Source: Taeniopygia guttata
Taxonomy: Eukaryota; Chordata; Aves; Passeriformes; Estrildidae
Assembly (NCBI RefSeq): GCF_048771995.1
Contig: NC_133024.1
Coordinates: 88,754,501-88,818,500, forward strand
Reading direction: 5' to 3'
Length of the DNA: 64,000 nucleotides
A program made the translations under genes and the position numbers. The notes under the pieces were generated by a model. The model ran no database searches, was not told the origin of the DNA, and saw nothing but the letters and a program-made list of their open reading frames with translations. Shown here one piece after another: positions 45,801 to 59,100 of the stretch (position 1 is the first letter of the stretch; every line of letters begins with the position of its first letter).

Positions 45801-47154
45801 CCAACAAGGGCTCCTTTTTCACTGAGGTGACCCGGTGTGTTAACAGGACGTCAGCTGTGAAACACCTACCAACGCAAACAAATAGAACCACTGAAGTGTC
45901 TGTATCTAGTGTAGCTTTTATAAACACCAGGGCAAATCTAAAGGCAGCGTTGAGGACTTTTAAGTTCACACATTAAATTAACTCTTCTGGTAGTGTCTGT
46001 GCTGCTTGTGTGCCACATTCTAATAGAGGTTCAATGCCACTGTTGGTTGAAGCAATCACAAGCGTTTTGATATGACTTGGTACACTTAGGGTTGGTGATG
46101 TCTAATAGTTGCACGCTGCTCAGAAAATTGCTGTTCATGATGGCCACTAATGCCACAGTTCACAGCAAAGGTTAATATATTGCATTTATGCATTGGTTAG
46201 GCTTTCTAAGAGTATATTAAGCTATTGCAAAAGTAAGGGATAGATAGCTGTTAAAATACATAAAGCATCTTGAATTGTGGCCTGGAAACCCCTAAGTGTA
46301 GGGGGTAAAGTAGGCTTGAAATAAAATCTAAAAAAAGAATGTATGTATGTGTGTGTGTGTGTATATATATATATCAGTAAACTATGGAAGCATCCAGATT
46401 TCAGAATGGTGGACTAGAAACTATGCAGGATTGTATTGGGCTCAAAAGCATAATAGCTGCTGGCTTACAGCTCGGATGCAACTAATCAATAAAAAGTTCA
46501 GGGTTTTTTGGTAGCTTATCTTCCTCATTTTTCTTTTAACTCAAGTGGGTGAAGCCCTCAACATGAGCTGCCTGTGGTTTCTGTTACCAGGACAGCAAAA
46601 CTGGATGCATTGTTTTACACAGCAAGTGATTATGCTTCTGTATGTATTAGCTTAAAATAGTAAGGAGTAAAAGTATTGTGAAAAGAAAATTTATCTGACC
46701 TTGCTGTAGTATGAAGAGTAGTGAGCTGTCATTTTCTGAACAGTACATGCAGTTTGTTATAATTCATTATGCTGTCCAAGTGCTAAAATATTAGGAGTAT
46801 AAATGTTGATAAAGTTCTACATGCTAAGAAAATCTGAAACTTCATAGCTTTGTTTTTCCTAATGCTGTGCAGCACATTTTTTCCTAATAACTTTCTTTTT
46901 GCTGTCTTAAAAAAACCCCAAATACTTAGCATATGTGTGCATCAATGATTATAACTGTCTTTGTCCTTGGTCTGTGCTTGAGCTCATATTTCTAAAGGTG
47001 ATGCTTTTTATTATCTGTATCACCTGTTCTGTCTAAATTATTAGTGATTGCCCATTCCAGTATGGTTCTTCCTTAGTTCCTACTATAAGGGTTTTGATTT
47101 TTTTTTTGGCAGAATGAAGAGAGTAGCAGAATAAAAGTGAGGGTAGGTGTGTAT

Positions 47155-47192
<38 letters not shown>

Positions 47193-50100
47193 CTAGATAT
47201 ATAAAAATATTTTTATATACACCTCTTCACTTTTATACTCATGCATATATGATAGATAGTATGAAGAAAAAAGTAGGGTAAAGGCGAAGGCTTGGAAATG
47301 CTATTCCTAATATATTGGAAGCGTCTGTTCCCTTTTCCTTCGCAGCATTGTGGCTGCATACATTTCTTTGTGGTCCTGATTATACATAAGCATATCCCAT
47401 ATAAATCACTGTAAAGTAACAGTCTCCCAGGTGGAAATTTACAGTGGAAGGCAGGAAGGCATTTTGCATGTCTTTTAGGGATAAGGGAGCACAGAATTTG
47501 CAGAGCCTTTTCAGATATGTGTGTTAGGCCAACAATCCTAGTGGGAATTAGTATGCTTAAAAAAAAAAGAAAGAGAGGGGTTATAATTTGCCCAAATGAG
47601 CCCCAACTTTTCTGAGTCTTTTGGAATATATTTGATAGGCTGACAATTTTAGTGATAAGCCAGTGTGTTTAAGAAGGAAACAAAAAAAAAAGATTAGGAG
47701 CTTATGTGGTTCAAAAGTTCCCAAGGTTTGATTTAACTGCAATTCTGATACGCTTGTAAATAAAATTAATTTGCAATACTGTATCAGCTATACATGTCCA
47801 TTCAGTAATGGAATCATAAGATCATACTGGTTTGGACATTGGGAGCTTTCTATTCTGCTGTTCTAATAATCACAGGAGATCTTTTTCCATTGTTTCTGAT
47901 TCATCCTACAAATACATGTTGTTTTAAAATTTTTCGTTTACTTTTTTTCTTGTGCTTTTGCTATATTCAGTTCCTCTCTGTTTGGAGCCTTTCAGTTAGT
48001 TCTTTTGGTAGTATTACACCAAAAGTCTGTTACTGCAGATTGTACTTCATTTTGTTGTAGGTTCAAGATGCTGGGCAAGAGATGGTGGGGTCTTCTGGAA
48101 CACCAGGATCAGGCAAATCCAAGGTAATCAGTCCTCACAAACCTAATTTATTTGACTAGCAGCAGTTGGAAGGGTTAGCGTGCAAGCTCTGACTACTAGG
48201 AAGACAAAGATATTTTTAATATTTCTTCTAGACACGAACAATTAACTTATAAACATTAAGATAAAGTGTTTTGGAAATCATGAGGGGAAAAAAATCTTTT
48301 TGGTATGTTCACTTCCTGTTATATTTGATAAATTATTAATGGCATCTAGTTTTGGCAGCAGTCTGTTTCATAATGGACCCAGACATCTTTGCATACATAG
48401 GAAGTAAATTTAAACAGTGACAATGTTAGGTCAGCAAGCTATTTTCAAAATATTGCTCAAATTATATTACTGAATTGTAATCCTTCCTAACTGAGTTTTC
48501 CTAAGTGACGCTGCCCAATTGTGTGCTTCAGAATTGTTTCAGACACGTACAGAATGAGGAGTAGTTTCTGTTACTGTAATTGAAATAATAGAATTGGACA
48601 ACAGAACATCAGTAACTTGGACTGTTATTCTTCTTTGAAATGTTACTCTTCTGGCAAATGTATGGCAAGAGTTTCTTGTCCTAAAATTCAGCTTTTTGGC
48701 AGTGAGATGCTAAAATGCCTTGTTTGTATTTCCCTCTGGGTTAGAGGAACTGGTTTCTCTGATACATAGTTTCTTTCTTTACAGCTGGACACATTGCCCA
48801 AAGAAGACCTCATCAAGTTTGCAAAAAAGCAAATGATGCTTATACAGAAAGTGAAGTCAAGATGTGCAGGTATCTTACTGGAAAGTGCAATTTATGCCTT
48901 AATGCTTGGCACTACCTGACCTTTTCAAATATCACTGTGTGCTTTTGATAGGCAGATTTAAATTCTAGGCAAAACCACTAGATTTTATTTTTCTTCAGTT
49001 TTGCTATTTATGGTGGGAGGATAAGGACCGAATTAATTTGATTAAGAAAGAGAAGAAAAGAAGCATTGCTTTTGAAAGGTATTAAATTAATTTTGGTCTG
49101 ACAGTGTGGCATGATGGAACAGTGTAGCTTGTGGAAAAGTTGAAGTGGGATTTGTCATTGTCTGTTCCCCATATTGGTGCAGGTTGCTTTTCAGGAAGCA
49201 AATGGGAGCAGGAATGTCTCCTATTTTTTTGCATAATTAGTAGAGTGTAGTTTGTTGTAGAGTACAGTAACTTCTTTAAGATACTTTGCTACTTTATATT
49301 TGATCATTTATTGCTTTAACAATAAATTATAAAATATACCAAACAAAATTTTATGCTTAACACTTTACAGTCCCTGTAAATCTGTCCTCTCATGTGCTGT
49401 CCTTGTCCACTCTGCTGTCCCTTTTCCTCCTGTGGCCCACTGCTTGAACTGGTGTCACCTCCCCTTGTTTGGAATGACAGTTTTGCTGACTGATGGTAGC
49501 TGCCCTCTGAAACAATAACAATACAGAAATGGGCTTTACCAGGCTTTTCCTCAGTGTGGTTATTCATAAGATCTTGCTGTTCTGCTTGCTGCCTATTTTT
49601 AAAGAAACAGTAGAAACTGAGTATCTTTCCTCTGATTTAAATTGACCATGAAATAGAAGGTAAGATGATCTTCAGAAAAATTTCTATCTGTTGTCCCTCT
49701 ATCCAAGCAAGGAAGTTTTGCTCCCTCAGGAAGCCATGCTTTGGGGTCAGGACTGGAGAAGTAGTAATGAATATTTGTTCTCTTTCTGTTAGTCCTGTCT
49801 AAAACAAAACAAAAGCTGATGAACTAAAAGACCTCTCTGATTTAAATAGAAGTGTTGTCAGGCAAAGGATTTACTAACATTTGCTACTGTAATGCAGCAT
49901 CAATACATACTGTCAAATTTCTTTACATTTTAAGAACTGGAGAAAGAAATTGAAGAACTCCGATCTAAAGCAGCTGCTGCAGGAGCTGATGATATTATTC
50001 AGGTAGGAACATGTAGTTTGTTTCTATTGTATTATGTAAAGTCAGCTGAAATATATCCACAGAATTAATTTGGTAAATAGTTAATAGCTTGAAAACTGTG

Positions 50101-53100
50101 ACTCAAATTGAGTGGAATCAATCTGCAGGTATCCAAGACACTTCCAAAAACTCTTTTTTTTCCTTCTCCCCTCACATCCTTACTCCAGTTGCCAGCAAAC
50201 ACTCTTGGTTCTGTGAGGAATAGTACAGAGTAGTCTACTTTCCAGGCAAAACTTACCACAGCACTTCAGTACCTGAAGAGGTCTCATAAGATGTGATTTT
50301 CAGCAGGGTCTGTTACAATAGAACAACAGATAATGGTTTTAAACAGAGGGTTGATTTAGGTTAGATGTAAGGAAGATTTTTTTTTACACAGAAGGCAGTG
50401 GAACATTGGAAAAGGTTTCTCAGAGAGGTGGTAGATTCCCCACCCCTGGAAAGGGGTGATCCCCCACCCAAGATCAGGTTGAATGGGACTCTGGGCAACC
50501 TCATGGAGTTGAAGATGTGCCTGCTCACTACAGGGGGTTGGACTAGATGGCCTTTAAAGGTCCCCGCCCACCCAATCTATTCTGTGACTAGAATGGCCCC
50601 TGTAAGACTTTTCCTCCTGTGACTGGTTAGACCAGTTTTAGTTTATTTTGGAGTGACCATTGCAGAAAGGCTTCAGCCATGTAGAAAAGTTCTGAGACAG
50701 TCATTTGATGAGATTAGAAACACATAATTAAAGTTGCATGTCACAAGAAATGCTTTTAGGATGTTTTCTGAAGATAAGGGTCATAGCATATGAAAATGAA
50801 AATTGGTAGTGAGGAGGAATAATTTCTTACTTAGAGAATTATTTTGAATAATTTGGATAGAGATTTCTTTTCTACTGAGAGGGAACTTCACTACCATTAC
50901 CTGGTAATAAAAAATTAGCTGGTCACAAGTGCAATTTTTAAAAGAACACAAAATCATTGTTTTAGTCTACCTGTTTCATGTCAGTTGTATTTGGGCTGAA
51001 AGCAATTTTTAAATAGCTGACTGATGTGTTTATTTGACATAAAGTGTCATAATCTATATATGAGTTCCTACATTTTGCAGAAATCAGTGTTTCCATTGTT
51101 AAGAAACCCTTCTTTCAGTGATCTTTCTCATTTAATATTAGGCTCTCACAGAAAGGCTGGATGTTGTGCTTCTGGAAAAAGCTGAAAGTCAGCAGCAGTG
51201 CATAGCTCTGAAAAAAGAAAACATTCAAATAAAGCAAGAAGCAGAGGTACTGAAATGAGCCGCGGAACATTACTGAAATATTTCAGAATTTTGTTTATTT
51301 TCTAGCTTTGCTTGTAGTGTATCTAATTTTAATATTTTTCTTCACTTACCTGTGTTCTATCTCTTAAAAAATCTAAAAAATATAAAGGCTTTATATATTA
51401 AAGCATGTTTTCTCTGTACCCCCCAGTTTATAATAATAAATAAAAAATCCTTATGTACACTGTTTAAATCCACAGCTGCAAGAAGAATTCAGTCTGTGCA
51501 TTAAAAGCCTACATAGGCTTCGATCAATCAGCTCTATCTTTTCATGGGAGCACAGGTTTATCTTTACAAGGTAAACCTTTAGATATTCAAGTGAGCTTTA
51601 CCTTTAGATATTCCTTAGGAGGAGCCTGTCAGCTAAGGCACCCATATTATATCAATAATCTCAATTAATGATAAAGAGAAGACTGAATTGCTTGCAATTG
51701 ATAGACATTGTTATATTCCAGATACCTGAGTTTGATGCACTAAAAGTTATCTGATCTTTAATACATTATCAGAATAGTTGCTAAAGTCTGTTGTGACCAT
51801 TTTGTGAAATTATGCTGGTAAACATGATCTAAGACTTAGTTTTTCTTTCTCATTTTGCAAATGTTCTTGTACTCTGTGTAGTGACTTCTGAATGGAGTTG
51901 TCCTAATACAGTCAGATATTTAAAAGCTATAGCAGTTTTTAAAACTGTGGACTACTAGGTTTTCTAATTCATTATTGTAAACAGTTCACTTGGAAATTCT
52001 GTGTGCTACATTACCAGTATTTAATAATTTGTTTGTTTGTCTAGGCTGCAGTGGCTAAATCAGAAGAATTGCAGAAGCAACTGGAACAAGCAAGAACTGA
52101 CTCTCTGGAAGAAATAAAAGCTCTGAAGAGTGAATTAGCAAATGCGCAATGCAAGCACAATGAGGATTTAAAAAAACTGAAGATGGAATTGGATGAACAA
52201 GTGAAGAAACAAATGGAACTGCTGGAACAGGTTGAATGTTACAATGATAGTCAAAAAGAAGTTAAAAGATTACAAGATGATGTCCAAAGAATGAAATCTA
52301 CTTATGAGGAGCAAATTTTGTGTCTGAACAAGCAGTTGGAAGCTGTAAATGAAGACAAAAACAAAGAAGTGACAAATCTGCAAGAAACTATTAAAAGCAA
52401 CTCTCAGTGTTACCATAATGAAATAAAAACTCTGAATGAAGAGCTTAAAAAATTAAAAACTGCTCATCAGGAAGAGTTGTCAGAACTAATGCATCAGATT
52501 GAAATATCATCTAAAGAAAATGAAGAAAAGCAAAATCAAATAAATCAGTTACAGCACAATTTGACAGAGAAAAATGTCCAGGATGAAATGAGTGCTCAGA
52601 CTGACCAGCGTGAATATGACTTGGAGCAGCTGAGAGAAGTCTTACATAAAAATTTAGAAAACAAGAGAGATGTTGCAGATACACAAGAAGAACCTTGTGT
52701 AAAAGCAAAAATGGAGGAAAAAGTTAGGTACCTGGAGCACAGTTTAGAAGAACTCCAGTCGCAGCATAGTATATTAAAAGACGAGTTAACTTATATGAGC
52801 AATGTCAAGATAAAACTGGAAGAGGAAATCCATCGTATGAAGGATGAGTACTTTCATGAGCGGGAAGACTTGGATTTTAAGATAAATGAATTGCAGCTTA
52901 CTAAAGAAGATTGCTGCTGTGTAATTGAAAAACTAAAATTGGAGCTTCAAGCAGCAGGACAGCACTATGAAACTGCTGCAAAAGAGCACAAATTAGAGAT
53001 TCAGACTCTGAAAGATCAACACCAGAGAGAAATTTCTGAACTAAACGAAACGTTATTATCTGGTTCTGAAAAAGAGCAGATGGCATTAGTTTTTGAAATG

Positions 53101-56100
53101 CAGGAACTTAGAGAACAACTTGAAAAGCTAACTCAGGAGAAGGAAGAAGCAGTGTCCAGTTACAATAGCCTGAGAGAAACAATGGAAACTCTACAGGCTG
53201 AGCTAGGCGAATCTGCTGGGAAGATCAGCCAGGAGTTTGAATCAATGAAACAACAGCAAGCTTCTGATGTCAGTCAACTGCAACAGAAACTTCGAGCTGC
53301 TTTCAATGAAAGGGATGTTCTCCTTGAAACTGTAAATCGCCTTCAGGAAGAAGTAGAAAAATTGTCATCTAATCAGTCAGAGATAGAAGAACTTAAATGT
53401 AAAATCGTTAGTCTTCAGGAGGACAATAGCACAATGACAAGTTCCATTGACCAAAAAGAGATTACTGTAAGAGAACTGGAAGAGAAGATCGTTGCTCTTA
53501 CTGATCAAAACAGGGATATTTTAAATGATGTAAAATGCTTGGGTGAAGAGAGAAAAACCCTTCAGGAAACGTGCAAGCAAGAACGAATTAAAATTCAGGA
53601 ACTTCAGCAAGAAGTAGATGTTGCTAACCAGTGCAATAATGACCTGAAACAAAAGGTAGAGGAATTAACAGAGAGACTGAATGAAGCTTTAACTTCAAAG
53701 GGTGAAAATAGTCAAATGCTAGAGCAACTAGAAAAACAGATTGAATCTCTGGTGCGTGATAAAGAACAGCTTTCATCTGAAGTGTACACTCTTCATGAGG
53801 AAAATAGGAAACTCAGTCAGGAAAAAGGTGAATTAAGTGAAAAGCTAGGAAGGACTACATCTGAAAAAGATAGTTGTTTAGTATTGAAAGAGCAGTCTGA
53901 AAACTTAGAAAAGAAACTACAAATGATGACTGCAGAAAAAGACCATATATCAGCATTACTTGAAAATGAACAAGTGCACACATCCCTTGTAAGAACACAG
54001 CTGTACCACCTACTTGAGCAAGTGGGGTTCAGCATTTCAGATTCTAATGAAGAATATGACTCTCTTAACTTGTTAAAAATTGCAAATGAATGCTTGTCAA
54101 AAATTAAAGAAGAGCAGTGCCTTGCTCTACAAAAGGAGGAAGAAGTCATTAGTTTGCGGCGAGAAGTTGAGAGATTAGAGGAAGAAAATGCAGCTCAACA
54201 TAGAGAACATAGATCCCTGATTCAGGATTTTGAAAAAGAAAAAAATCTCTTGAGAGAAGAACTGGAAGGAGTATTGTCTGAAAAAGAAGCGCTTCAACAC
54301 GATATCCAGGAGCTGAGGAATGCCAGCGAAAAAATAAGGATTGAAAATCAAGATCTTTTAGCTAATACTGAAGAAATTAGTCAAAAACTTGCTCTTTATG
54401 AAAGCCAATTACAAGAACAGCAAAAAGAACCTGAAAAACAAGACGACTTAAATTTCGTTCTGGAACAAAAGGAAACTGAGCTTAGAAATGTGAAAGACGA
54501 ACTGAGTTCTCTAAAGGTTATATTTTGTTATTGAAGTATAAAGACTAAACCTCTAAAGTCTTCAGAATTAAGGTTCAAAAAATACTTTCAATTCTCTCTT
54601 TTCTTGTTTTTTTCTTTTTTTTCCCTTGGCCTCAAATTGAGTCTCCCTCCTAGAAAGCATATATTTCAGAGTTTTCTAGCACCCCAGAATTCCCTTCTTT
54701 CCCCCAGGAAAAAAAAAAATTAAACAAAACCAATCATAACGCTTTTTTTGGCAAAAGTTGCTTGTACTTGAACCTTTATTCCCATCAATATCCCTTGAAG
54801 CAATCAATTGACTAGATGGACTACCTGACCTCATAATCTTTCACCTCTAACTTTCTATGGTTCCATCTCAAACAAAACGTCTTGATCTGCATTAGCTTCA
54901 GGTCTTGCGAATTGCTGGTTTAGTAAAGCTGACAGCTGCAGAACGAGGGTGTCTCCCCTTTTTTGTTCTTGGACAGGATGGAAAGCAGTTCTTAAAAGAT
55001 TAGCATGTTCTGCTTTCAGCATAACTGTATTTTCACCAAGCTGATACAAAGTTGCTCACAAAGGCTTTCCTGGTTGTAAGAACATAGTTTAGCTGTAGCT
55101 GAAACTTCTGGTGGCTTGTTAGGAACAAAACAGGTAGCACAAAGAAATGTTTGTAATACTTCTTATATCTTTGTTTATAATACAGAATTTAATGGAGACA
55201 ATGACTGGGAAAACTGATCAACAGTCTTCAGTAGCAGAGCTTCAAGAAAAAATTGGTATCTTTCTCACTTTTTTCCTGCTGTATAAATGGTCTGGCTTCT
55301 TTGGATATATACCTTTTCTTTCTTTGCATTATTGTCCTGTATTTCCACAAGTTGAGGAAGATGGGGAAGTGGATATTAATGCATCTTCCTACAGTATTCC
55401 TTCCATTGGAGATTTAAAATGTTAGCAATTTTAAGTTGGGATATGATGTGGTAGTTTTTAAGGCTTTTTCTTCCTCTGTACATCTGTCTGTAAACAGTGT
55501 AGTGGATTTAATCTTTATTTTTTAATGTGGGAAATTTATCAGTAAGAATCCCTGAGGCTGTCAGAAGGAAAGGGAAGTAACACTGCCAAAACTACTGTTG
55601 CTTTATTGCAGTTACCCCAACACAAAAGCAGGAAAATGCTTCTGAGTTGTTAGATTTATGTAGAAGTAGACAGGAATATCACTTTTAATTGTGATGAAAG
55701 CTTCTGAAATGGGGAAAGATTGTCCAAGGAAAGATTGTCTCTAAATTCTCTCTGTGTCTGGGTGTTTTAGCTTCAAATTAAATGCTTGACCCCCTGCTGT
55801 ATATTTTGTTTGGTTTTAAAGTCTTGCTGATGTTTTTGTTCTAATTCAATTTCGTTTAATTTCATTTCTTGGGAAGAAATGGAAAGGTGTAATTTTAAAT
55901 TTTCTTATGTATTTCTTTTAGGGGTGCTTGAAAAAGAATCTGCTGAAAAAGGAGAGAAGCTAAATAAAATTAAAGTGGTTGCTGTGAAAGCAAAGAAAGA
56001 ATTAGATGCCAGCCGAAAAGAGGTACCCTGATTACTTCCTAATATGTATAAGATTCTGCATGGAGGGGTTTATTTTAATGACACACTCTTCTTTTTAATA

Positions 56101-59100
56101 AGATGCAGACTCTGAAGGAAGAGTTGGAGTTGGTTCGATCAGAAAAAGATCAATTGTCTGCTTCAATGAAAGATGTAATTCAAGGAGCTGAAAGCTATAA
56201 GGTAAGAATAGTGCTGCATTCACTAAAGATAGTAAACTGTCAGAAAATACTTCGGGTTTGAAGCCTAGTCTGGATATATGTTGCTATTTAGTTGCACAAT
56301 TATGTTTGGCAAAAGAAATTGTGTCAGTGCAGTTGAATACCAGAATCAAGAAATGTAAGGTTCTCTTAAGGGAACCATGCAGCTGCTGTCAGAAGAAAAT
56401 GAGACACTTCCTTTCTACTGGAATGCTATTTTTAACCCTTTTGAATCTGGCATCATACATACCAAGCAATATGTTGCTAGGCAAAAAATAAATCCCTGTG
56501 AATTCTGAAAAGTACGTAAAATTGAAGATCAGTTTGAAAATCCTTAAATGATAAAGACAAGCTTGTAATTTCCTGGAAGCAAGTCTTCTTGGAGCACATC
56601 TCTGGGCACATGAAGCAGAAGCAGGTGACAAGTCAGCATTGCTTCCCTGTGAAAGCTGTTCCCTGTAAGACTTAGGAGGAGAAGCTGAGGGAACTGAGGT
56701 TATGTAGTCTGGAGAAGAGCAGGCTCAGGGGAGGCTTATCGCTCTCTCCAAACACCTGGAAGAAGGGTGTAGTCAGGTGGGGATTGATCGGTCTTTTCTC
56801 TCAAGCAACAAGATAGGACAGAGGGAAATGTCCTTAAGTTCTACCAGGAGAGGTTTAGATTGGATATTAGGAACAGTTTCTTTAAAAGAAAGGTGCTTGA
56901 GCATTAGAACAGGGAAGCAATGGAATCACGATCCCTGGTGGTATTTAAAGTATAATAAGTAAACACAGCAAGCACTTTATATACAAGAATAAAAACATGG
57001 CACTTAAGGACATATGTTAGTGGTCGATTTGGCAGTGCCGGGTTTACATTTGGATTCAATGATATTAAAGAATCATCTAAATTATTCTGTGACATCATTG
57101 AGAGTCTTACATCCACTCTTGTCCCTCCTTCTCCCCCCAAACACAAGAAAGACATTGATAACTTGAAGTGATTTCAGTGTGGGGGATGACCAGGGTGGTC
57201 AAGGGACTGGAATAAGTGATGAGAAGTTGCTCAGCCTGGAGAAAACATCGAAGGAACCTGATAGGAGTCTTCCAGTACTTACAAAGACATTATGAAGGGA
57301 AGAGAGTCAGGTAGTAGTCCTCAATTGAAGGGAGAGATTCCAACTGGATACATGAATAAACATTTTTATGTTATGAGAATGGTCAAGCTTTTGAATAGGT
57401 TGCCTAGTGGAGTAGCCATCTCCATTTTAGGAGGCAGGTCCTTGGAAAGACATGATTGGACAAGGCTCTGAGCAACCTGGTATCATCTCACTGCTGACCC
57501 TATTTTAAGCAGGAGGGAGACATCTGCTGAGCTGTCTTCCAACCTGAATTATTCTAGAATGTCATGAACTGAAAGGGGTTTCTCCCAGAGCTTGTAATGG
57601 AATGATAGCTTTAATTTCATTCTGATATTTCTGATGTTGCAGTAAGACAACTCATATAATGAAATACTAGGTAAGCACACCTCAGAGGTATACAATGTGC
57701 TTATGCAATACATCTTGTAAAAAATTATGCTTTTGTGTTTGTATGTGTTAAGAATCTTTTGATGGAATACGACAAGCAAGGAGAACAGCTGGATTCTGAA
57801 AAAGGCAAAGCAAATAATCTTGAACGCCAGATAGATGACCTCACAAGACAGCTACAGGTGTCATCTGAGCAGGTCAGTTCTTTATGTGGGTCTGATCTAT
57901 TGATAAGTACCATGAGAATTAATTCTGCCTATTGGGGTCAAGTCCTAATCATGTGATTGTTACTTTAGTTTCATAACCTAAGTGTGTTTTAGATAGTGAC
58001 TTGAAATTCAGAGTGGTTTATTTGTTCCTTTTCAACATCTGATATCTTACCTGGGCCTTGACAAAGATAAATATATCTAGAATATCTGACTTTGTGGATA
58101 GAAAGAGTTTAATTTACCCCAGGTCAACTCACAGAAAAGAGCAGATCATCTCTGGCTTGATTTTGGACCTACAGCTCTGCTGCAAGTATCAAACTTGCAC
58201 TGTTTCTCTGACTGCACACCTACACTTCTTGTTAAGTGCAGTAACCTTTAACTGAGACATTTTTTCTTCTATTTCTTCAACAAAATGTGGCTTTGGGTTT
58301 TTTTTAATTTTTTTGTTTGATCAACAGAATGTATAAATATACCAAATAAATTATGGATTTTGAATTTTTCACAAGGATGAAACTTTAGGATGCATTGTAG
58401 AGTACTGGCATTCAGAAGAGTCTTAGATAGTAATTAAGAGGCTGTGAGACACATTTTTGCAAAGTTCACTGCAGTGGGTTTGGTATTTAGGATTTAAATT
58501 CCCCATACACTAAAGATCCACCTAGGCCACTGTTTCCTTATAAACACAAGCCAGTAGTCAATAGCATGGGAAGAAATAAGAAATAATAGTAGAATAAGAG
58601 AAATAATAATATAAATAATCAGCCTGCTGATTATGCAGGCTTTGCATTTTTCAAGTTATAAAGAATTTGTAAATAAAATGCTGTTTAGGTAGTTGACATC
58701 TTTCACTTATACTTCATTCTTAATAGGCAAAATAAAGACTACCATACATAATTGAAAATGTCAAAATTAAATCTGTTAAAGTCATTGCAAAAGTATGCCT
58801 GATGCAGTAGAGTTCTTACTAGGTACTGGTGGAAGACTTGGTGGTTCAGTCAAAGCTTGCAGTTCAGCCTTTTTTAGGAGTTAATAGTATGATCATTTGT
58901 TTATAAATGATGATATATTAGCTGTATTTGGAGTGTGGCAATAGGTATTGAAATACTGTATTGTTGCAAGGGGACAGTGATAATGCAGAAAGCATAAGTT
59001 TTTGAGTATTTTTTTCAGATTTCTTTGATTCTTGCCATTTTACAGAAAGCTGGGCAAATTAACTGAACAAAATAACCAAAATGTGCTTATGGCTTTAATT

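Larger units (their letters stand above)
45323..48060 (+). other. GCC2 intron 1
   Basis: A 2.7-kb intron. It contains the downstream half of the CpG island, a (GT)n(AT)n repeat at 46341-46374, an (AC)n repeat at 47159-47190, a divergent tandem pair at about 47496-47725, and a scrap at 47808-47850 that may be the reversed end of a CR1. Confidence 0.8.
56202..57752 (+). other. GCC2 intron 9
   Basis: A 1.55-kb intron in which two sense-oriented CR1 fragments (about 56655-56950 and 57185-57560) make up more than a third of the length. Confidence 0.85.

Noticed and set aside
45007-45969. Open frame of 320 codons on the minus strand, Arg/Pro/Ala/Gly-rich
   Set aside because: It lies across the GCC2 CpG island, where stop codons are rare because of high G+C. 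Composition is that of translated CpG-rich DNA and no domain is visible.
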